DNA from: Cervus elaphus
Lineage: Eukaryota > Chordata > Mammalia > Artiodactyla > Cervidae
Reading direction: 5' to 3'
DNA length: 64,000 nt
Assembly: GCF_910594005.1 (NCBI RefSeq)
Contig: NC_057827.1
Coordinates: 2,728,001 to 2,792,000 of the forward strand
Numbering within the stretch: the stretch's first letter is position 1; each line of letters starts with the position of its first letter. The notes under the pieces are model-generated. The model did not search any database, was not told the DNA's origin, and saw nothing but the letters and a program-made list of their open reading frames with translations. A program made the position numbers and the translations under genes. Positions 59,370 through 64,000 of this stretch are shown in pieces.

Positions 59370-61756
59370 TTGGTCCACGGAGCTCTTTCGTGTTGCTACA
59401 GTGACGTCAGGATCCCTCTAGCCTTGAAACAGTGTTCTTGGGGTTTCTCTGGAGTGCCATCAAGGAAATCAAGGCTCCTTTCATGTGTGATGTGCAACAC
59501 AGAATTGCTCTGCACGCAGTGCAGGGGAATCGGGCCTCATCTCGCGGCGAGGGGGAAGTCTCATGGTTTTTCTCGAGTTTCGGTGGGAACCTGGTGTATA
59601 TTCTCGAGTTCCGACGGGGATGGCTTTTCCACACACGTGTTTGTTCAGTGACATCAGGACTCCTGCCTAGTTGCGAGGAACAACTCGGGATTCTCCTCGA
59701 GGCTTGGCAGGGCAATTGGGACGCCTCTCCAGCTGAGGCGGGAGACCAAGGGTCCCTTTCCACGTGCCACAGGAATCCAGGGACTCCTATCAAGTTTCAC
59801 GAGGAGTCAGGCATCGTCTCCTTTGGAGGCACTGATCTCCGCGTACCTCTGTAGTTTTCAAAGGATGTGAGGCCTCCGGTCGCGATGAGGTGTGGAACTA
59901 GGTTTTTCTCTGTGGTCTCCACAGGGGATTCAGACATCCTTTCGTCTTGGGAGATGCAAGACGAGCCTGCATTCAAGTCACTGCAGGGATATCCGGCCTT
60001 ATTTCGAGTCAGGGCGTCACGGTGTCCATTCCACTTGAGGCCACAAACTCAGGGTCCCTCTCACATACCTAGAGCTGAGAGAAGCCTCTTCTTGAGGTGC
60101 TTGTGGTAAGGTGGTATTCCTCTGGAGTCGAAGCCAGGGACTAACCTCTCATCTCGAGTTGATTTGTGGTCCACGGAGCTCTTTCGTGTTGCTACAGTGA
60201 CCTCAGGATCCCTCTAGCCTTGAAACAGTGTTCTTGGGGTTTCTCTGGAGTGCCATCAAGGAAATCAAGTCTCCTTTCAAGTGTGATGTGCAACACGGAA
60301 TTGCTCTGCACGCAGTGCAGGGGAATCGGGTCTCATCTCGCGGCGAGGGGGAAGTCTCATGGTTTTTCTCGAGTTGCGGCGGGAACCTGGGGTATATTCT
60401 CGAGTTACGACGAGGATGGCCCTTCCACCCACGTGTTTGTTCAGCGACGTCAGGACTCCTGCTAGTTGCGAGGGACGACTCGGGATTCTCCTCGAGGCTT
60501 GGCAGGGCAATTGGGACGCCTGTCCAGCTGAGGCGGGAGACCAAGGGTCCCTTTCCACGTGCCACAGGAATCCTGGGACTCCTATCAAGTTTCACGAGGA
60601 GTCAGGCATCGTCTCCTTTGGAGGCACTGATCTCCGCGTACCTCTGGAGTTTTCAAAGGATGTGAGGCCTCCGGACGCCATGAAGTGGGGAACTAGGTCT
60701 TTCTCTGTGGTCTCCACAGGGGATTCAGACATCCTTTCATCTTGGGAGATGCAAGACGAGCCTGCATTCAAGTCACTGCAGGGATATCCGGCCTTATTTC
60801 GCGTCAGGGCATCGCGGTGTCCATTCCACTTGAGGCCGCAAACTCAGGGTCCCTCTCACATACCTAGAGCTGAGAGAAGCCTCCTCTTGAGGTGCTTGTA
60901 GTAAGGTGGTATTCCTCTGGAGTCGAAGCCAGGGACTAACCTCTCATCTCGAGTTGATTTTTGGTCCACGGAGCTCTTTCGTGTGGCTACAGTGAGCTCA
61001 GGATCCCTCTAGCCTTGAAACAGTGTTCTTGGGGTTTCTCTGGAGTGCCATCAAGGAAATCAAGTCTCCATTCATGTGTGATGTGCAACACGGAATTGCT
61101 CTGCACGCAGTTCAGGGGAATCGGGTCTCATCTCGCCACGAGGGGGAAGTCTCATGGTTTTTCTCGAGTTGCGGCGGGAACCTGGGGTATATTCTCGAGT
61201 TCCGACGAGGATGGCCCTTCAACCCACGTGTTAGTTCAGCGACGCCAGGACTCCTGCCTAGTTGCGAGGGACAACTCGGGATTCTTCTTGAGGCTTGGCA
61301 GGGCAATTGGGACGCCTCTCCAGCTGAGGCGGGAGACCAAGCTTCCCTTTCCACGTGCCACAGGAATCCTGGGACTCCTATCAAGTTTCACGAAGAGTCA
61401 GGCATCGTCTCTTTTGGAGGCACTGATCTCCGCATACCTCTGGAATTCTCAAAGGATGTTAGGCCTCCGGTTGTGATGAGGTGGGGAACTAGGTCTTTCT
61501 CTGTGGTCTCCACAGGGAATTCAGACATCCTTTCGTCTTGGGAGATGCAAGACGAGCCTGCATTCAAGTCACTGCAGGGATATCCGGCCTTATTTCGACT
61601 CAGGGCATCGCAGTGTCCATTCCACTTGAGGCCGCAAACTCAGGGTCCCTCTCACATACCTAGAGCTGAGAGAAGCCTCCTCTTGAGGTGCTTGTGGTAA
61701 GGTGGTATTCCTCTGGAGTTTAAACCAGGGACTAACCTCTCATCTCGAGTTGATTT
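59370..61756. repeat. Three-unit higher-order repeat C, copy 2 (units 75-77)
   Basis: This is the direct tandem partner of 56983-59369, with a period of 2387 bp. Unit 76 differs from unit 73 at only a couple of positions that I can find (GGGGGAAGTC against GGGAAAGTC, and CTTGTAGTAAGG against CTTGTGGTAAGG). Unit 77 differs from unit 74 at about five within the body of the unit. It is among the most recent duplications in the window. The next unit (61757) is of another subtype, so the repeat stops at two copies. Confidence 0.9.
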
Positions 61757-63348
61757 GTGGTCCACGGAGCTCTTTCGTGTTGCTACAGTGACCTCAGGAT
61801 CTCTCTAGCCGTGAAACAGTGTTCTTGGGGTTTCTCTGGAGTGCCATCAAGAAAATCAAGGCTCCTTTCATGTGTGATGTGCAACACGGAATTGCTCTGC
61901 ACGCAGTGCAGGGGAATCGGGCCTCATCTCGCGGCGAGGGGGAAGTCTCATGGTTTTTTTCGAGTTGCGGCGGGAACCTGGGGTATATTCTCGAGTTACG
62001 ACGGGGATGGCCCTTCCACACACGTGTTTGTTCAGCGACGGCAGGACTCCTGCCTAGTTGCGAGGGAACACTCGGGATTCTCCTCGAGGCTTGGCAGGGC
62101 AATTGGGACGCCTCTCCAGGTGAGGCGGGAGACCAAGGGTCCCTTTCCACGTGCCACAGGAATCCTGGGACTCCTATCAAGTTTCACGAGGAGTCAGGCA
62201 TCGTCTCCCTTGGAGGCACTGATCTCTGCATACGTTTGGAATGTTCAAAGGATGTAAGGCCTGCGGTCGCGATGAGGTGGGGAACTAGGTCTTTCTCTGT
62301 AGTCTCCACAGGGGATTCAGACATCCTTTCGTCTTGGGAGATGCAAGACGAGCCTGCATTCAAGTCACTGCAGGGATATCCGGCCTTATTTCGCGTCAGG
62401 GCATCGCAGTGTCCATTCCACTTGAGGCCGCAAACACAGGGTCCCTCTCACATACCTAGAGCTGAGAGAAGCCTCCTCTTGAGGTGCTTGTGGTAAGCTG
62501 GTATTCCTCTGGAGTCGAAGCCAGGGACTAACCTTTCATCTCGAGTTGATTCTTGCTCCACGGATCTCTTTCGTGTTGCTACAGTGACCTCAGGATCCCT
62601 CTAGCCTTGAAACAGTGTTCTTGGGGTTTCTCTGGAGTGCCATTAAGGAAATCAAGGCTCCTTTCATGTGTGATGTGCAACACGGAATTGCTCTGCACGC
62701 AGTGCAGGGGAATCGAGCCTCATCTCGCGGCGAGGGGGAAGTCTCATGGTTTTTCTCGAGTTGCGGCGGGAACCTGGGGTATATTCTCGAGTTACGACGG
62801 GGATGGCCCTTCCACCTACGTGTTTGTTCAGCGACGTCAGGACTCCTGCCTAGTTGTGATGGACAACTCGGGAATCTCCTCGAGGCTTGGCAGGGCAATT
62901 GGGATTCCTCTCCAGGTGAGGCGGGAGACCAAGGGTCCCTTTCCACGTGCCACAGGAATCCTGGGACTCCTATAAAGTTTCACGAGGAGTCAGGCATCGT
63001 CTCCTTTGGAACCACTGATCTCCGCGTACCTCTGGAGTTTTCAAAGGATGTGAGGCCGCCGGTCGCGATGAAGTGGGGAAGTAGGTCGTTCTCTGTGGTC
63101 TCCATGGGGGATTCAGACATCCTTTTGTCTTGGGAGATGCAAGACGAGCCTGCATTCAAGTCACTGCAGGGATATCCGTCCTTATTTCGAGTCAGGGCAT
63201 CGTGGTGTCCATTCCACTTGAGGCCGCAAACTCAGGGTCCCTCTCACATAGCTAGAGCTGAGAGAAGACTCCTCCTGAGGTGCTTGTGGTAAGGTGGTAT
63301 TCCTCTGGAGTCGAAGCCAGGGACTAACCTTTCATCTCGAGTTGATTT
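61757..63348. repeat. Units 78-79, return of left-edge subtypes
   Basis: Unit 78 matches unit 6 (CTCTGCATACGTTTGGAATG, GTAAGGCCTGCGG). Unit 79 starts like unit 7 (GATTCTTGCTCCACGGATC), has the middle of unit 3 (TTGTGATGGACAACTCGGG, GGGATTCCTCTCCAGGTG) and ends like unit 7 (CTCCATGGGGG, CATCCTTTTGTC). Unit 79 is therefore a three-part mosaic relative to the left-edge units. Confidence 0.85.
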
Positions 63349-64000
63349 TTGGCCCACGGGGCTCTTTCGTGTTTCTACAGTGACCTCAGGACCCTCTAGC
63401 CTTGAAACAGTGTTCTTGAGGTTTCTCTGGAGTGCCATCAAGGAAATCAAGGCTCCTTTCATGTGTGATGTGCAACACTGAATTGCTCTGCATGCAGTGC
63501 AGGGGAATCGGGCCTCATCTCGCGGCGAGGGGGAAGTCTCATGGTTTTTCTCGAGTTGCGGCGAGAACCTGGTGTATATTCTCGAGTTCCGACGGGGATG
63601 GCCCTTCCACCCACGTGTTTGTTCAGCGACGTCAGGACTCCTGCCTAGTTGCGAGGGACAACTCGGGATTCTCCTCGAGGCTTGGCAGGGCAATTGGGAC
63701 GCCTCTCCAGCTGAGGCGGGAGACCAAGCGTCCCTTTCCACGTGCCACAGGAATCCTGGGACTCCTATCAATTTTCACGAGAAGTCAGGCATCGTCTCCT
63801 TTGGAGGCACTGATCTCAGTGTACCTCTGGAGTTTTCAAAGGATGTGTGGCCTCCGGTCACGAAGCGGTGGGAAACTAGATCTTTCTCTGTGGTCTCCAC
63901 AGGGGATTCAGACATCCTTTCATCTTGGGAGATGCAAGACGAGCCTGTATTCAAGTCACTGCAGGGATATCCGGCCTTATTTCGAGTCAGGGCATCGCGG
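63349..64000. repeat. Partial satellite unit at right edge (unit 80)
   Basis: This holds the first four fifths of a unit, cut by the window end. It opens with GGCCCACGGGGCTC as in unit 8. Its last 200 bp carry the rare GTGTGGCCTCCGGTCACGAA and GCGGTGGGAAACTAGA markers of unit 0 at the very start of the window, 80 units earlier. The array clearly continues beyond both edges. Confidence 0.9.

Larger units (their letters stand above)
1..64000. repeat. Tandem satellite array, about 796-bp unit, ruminant satellite I-like
   Basis: The sequence is a head-to-tail array with no interruption and no inversion. Taking the motif TTGGTCCAC (or its variant) as start, units begin at 522, 1318, 2113, 2910, 3706, 4500, 5296, 6092, 6886, 7682, 8469, 9263, 10050, 10846, 11642, 12438, 13234, 14030, 14826, 15621, 16417, 17213, 18009, 18804, 19600, 20396, 21192, 21987, 22783, 23578, 24372, 25168, 25962, 26758, 27554, 28350, 29145, 29941, 30737, 31532, 32328, 33124, 33920, 34716, 35512, 36307, 37101, 37896, 38690, 39486, 40281, 41075, 41870, 42665, 43460, 44255, 45050, 45845, 46641, 47436, 48232, 49027, 49823, 50618, 51414, 52208, 53004, 53800, 54596, 55391, 56187, 56983, 57779, 58574, 59370, 60166, 60961, 61757, 62553 and 63349. 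Unit lengths run from 787 to 797 bp. The 31-bp substructure and the unit size fit ruminant satellite I (inference from known family architecture). The array itself is certain. The family name is less so, and the species is unknown. Confidence 0.97.

Noticed and set aside
1..64000. CRISPR array or other prokaryotic direct-repeat system
   Set aside because: The repeats are contiguous 796-bp units without unique spacers, the sequence has CpG and variant patterns of a vertebrate satellite, and no cas-like genes are present.
1..64000. Ribosomal DNA spacer or other tandem gene family
   Set aside because: No rRNA, tRNA, histone or snRNA sequence is recognisable in the unit, and the 31-bp substructure explains its make-up.
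1..64000. Endogenous retrovirus or transposon-derived tandem array
   Set aside because: I see no LTR ends, primer-binding site, polypurine tract, target-site duplications or protein motifs. The unit resolves into simple 31-bp subrepeats.

Overview
The whole 64 kb window is one uninterrupted tandem array of a satellite DNA. The repeat unit is about 796 bp. There are 79 complete units plus a partial unit at each edge, all in the same orientation. I see no protein-coding gene, RNA gene, transposon, CRISPR array or stretch of unique sequence. Each unit has a hidden 31-bp substructure (about 25.7 x 31 bp), one conserved BamHI site, one PstI site and about four XhoI sites, and it is CpG-rich.

A unit of about 0.8 kb built from diverged 31-bp subrepeats is the known signature of ruminant centromeric satellite I: the bovine 1.715 satellite (about 1.4 kb unit), caprine and ovine satellite I (about 0.8 kb) and cervid satellite I (about 0.8-1 kb). 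The most likely source is therefore pericentromeric or centromeric heterochromatin of a bovid or cervid with a unit of about 0.8 kb. The family assignment rests on architecture plus recollection of the family. The species cannot be fixed by eye.

Region by region, using TTGGTCCAC as an arbitrary unit start: 1-521 is a partial unit. Units 1-13 (522-10845) are a heterogeneous mix that includes a variant with a shared 9-bp deletion. Units 14-28 (10846-22782) carry variants that recur at a spacing of six units (4775 bp). Units 29-32 (22783-25961) form a very recent dimer duplication. Units 33-44 (25962-35511) reshuffle the same variants, including a three-unit block copied from 14.3 kb upstream. 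Units 45-64 (about 35512-51413) are a distinct subfamily with its own diagnostic changes and an imperfect 3-4 unit periodicity. Units 65-71 (51414-56982) are transitional and mosaic. Units 72-77 (56983-61756) are a three-unit block present twice in near-identical form. Units 78-80 (61757-64000) return to the variants of the left edge.

The interesting biology lies in how the array evolves: nested higher-order repeats of 2, 3, 4 and 6 units, mosaic units with visible exchange points, and twin variants 55-64 kb apart. Several short motifs also recur by virtue of the repeat (CRE, E-box, splice-like sites). The long open frames are by-products of a stop-poor repeat and are not annotated as genes.
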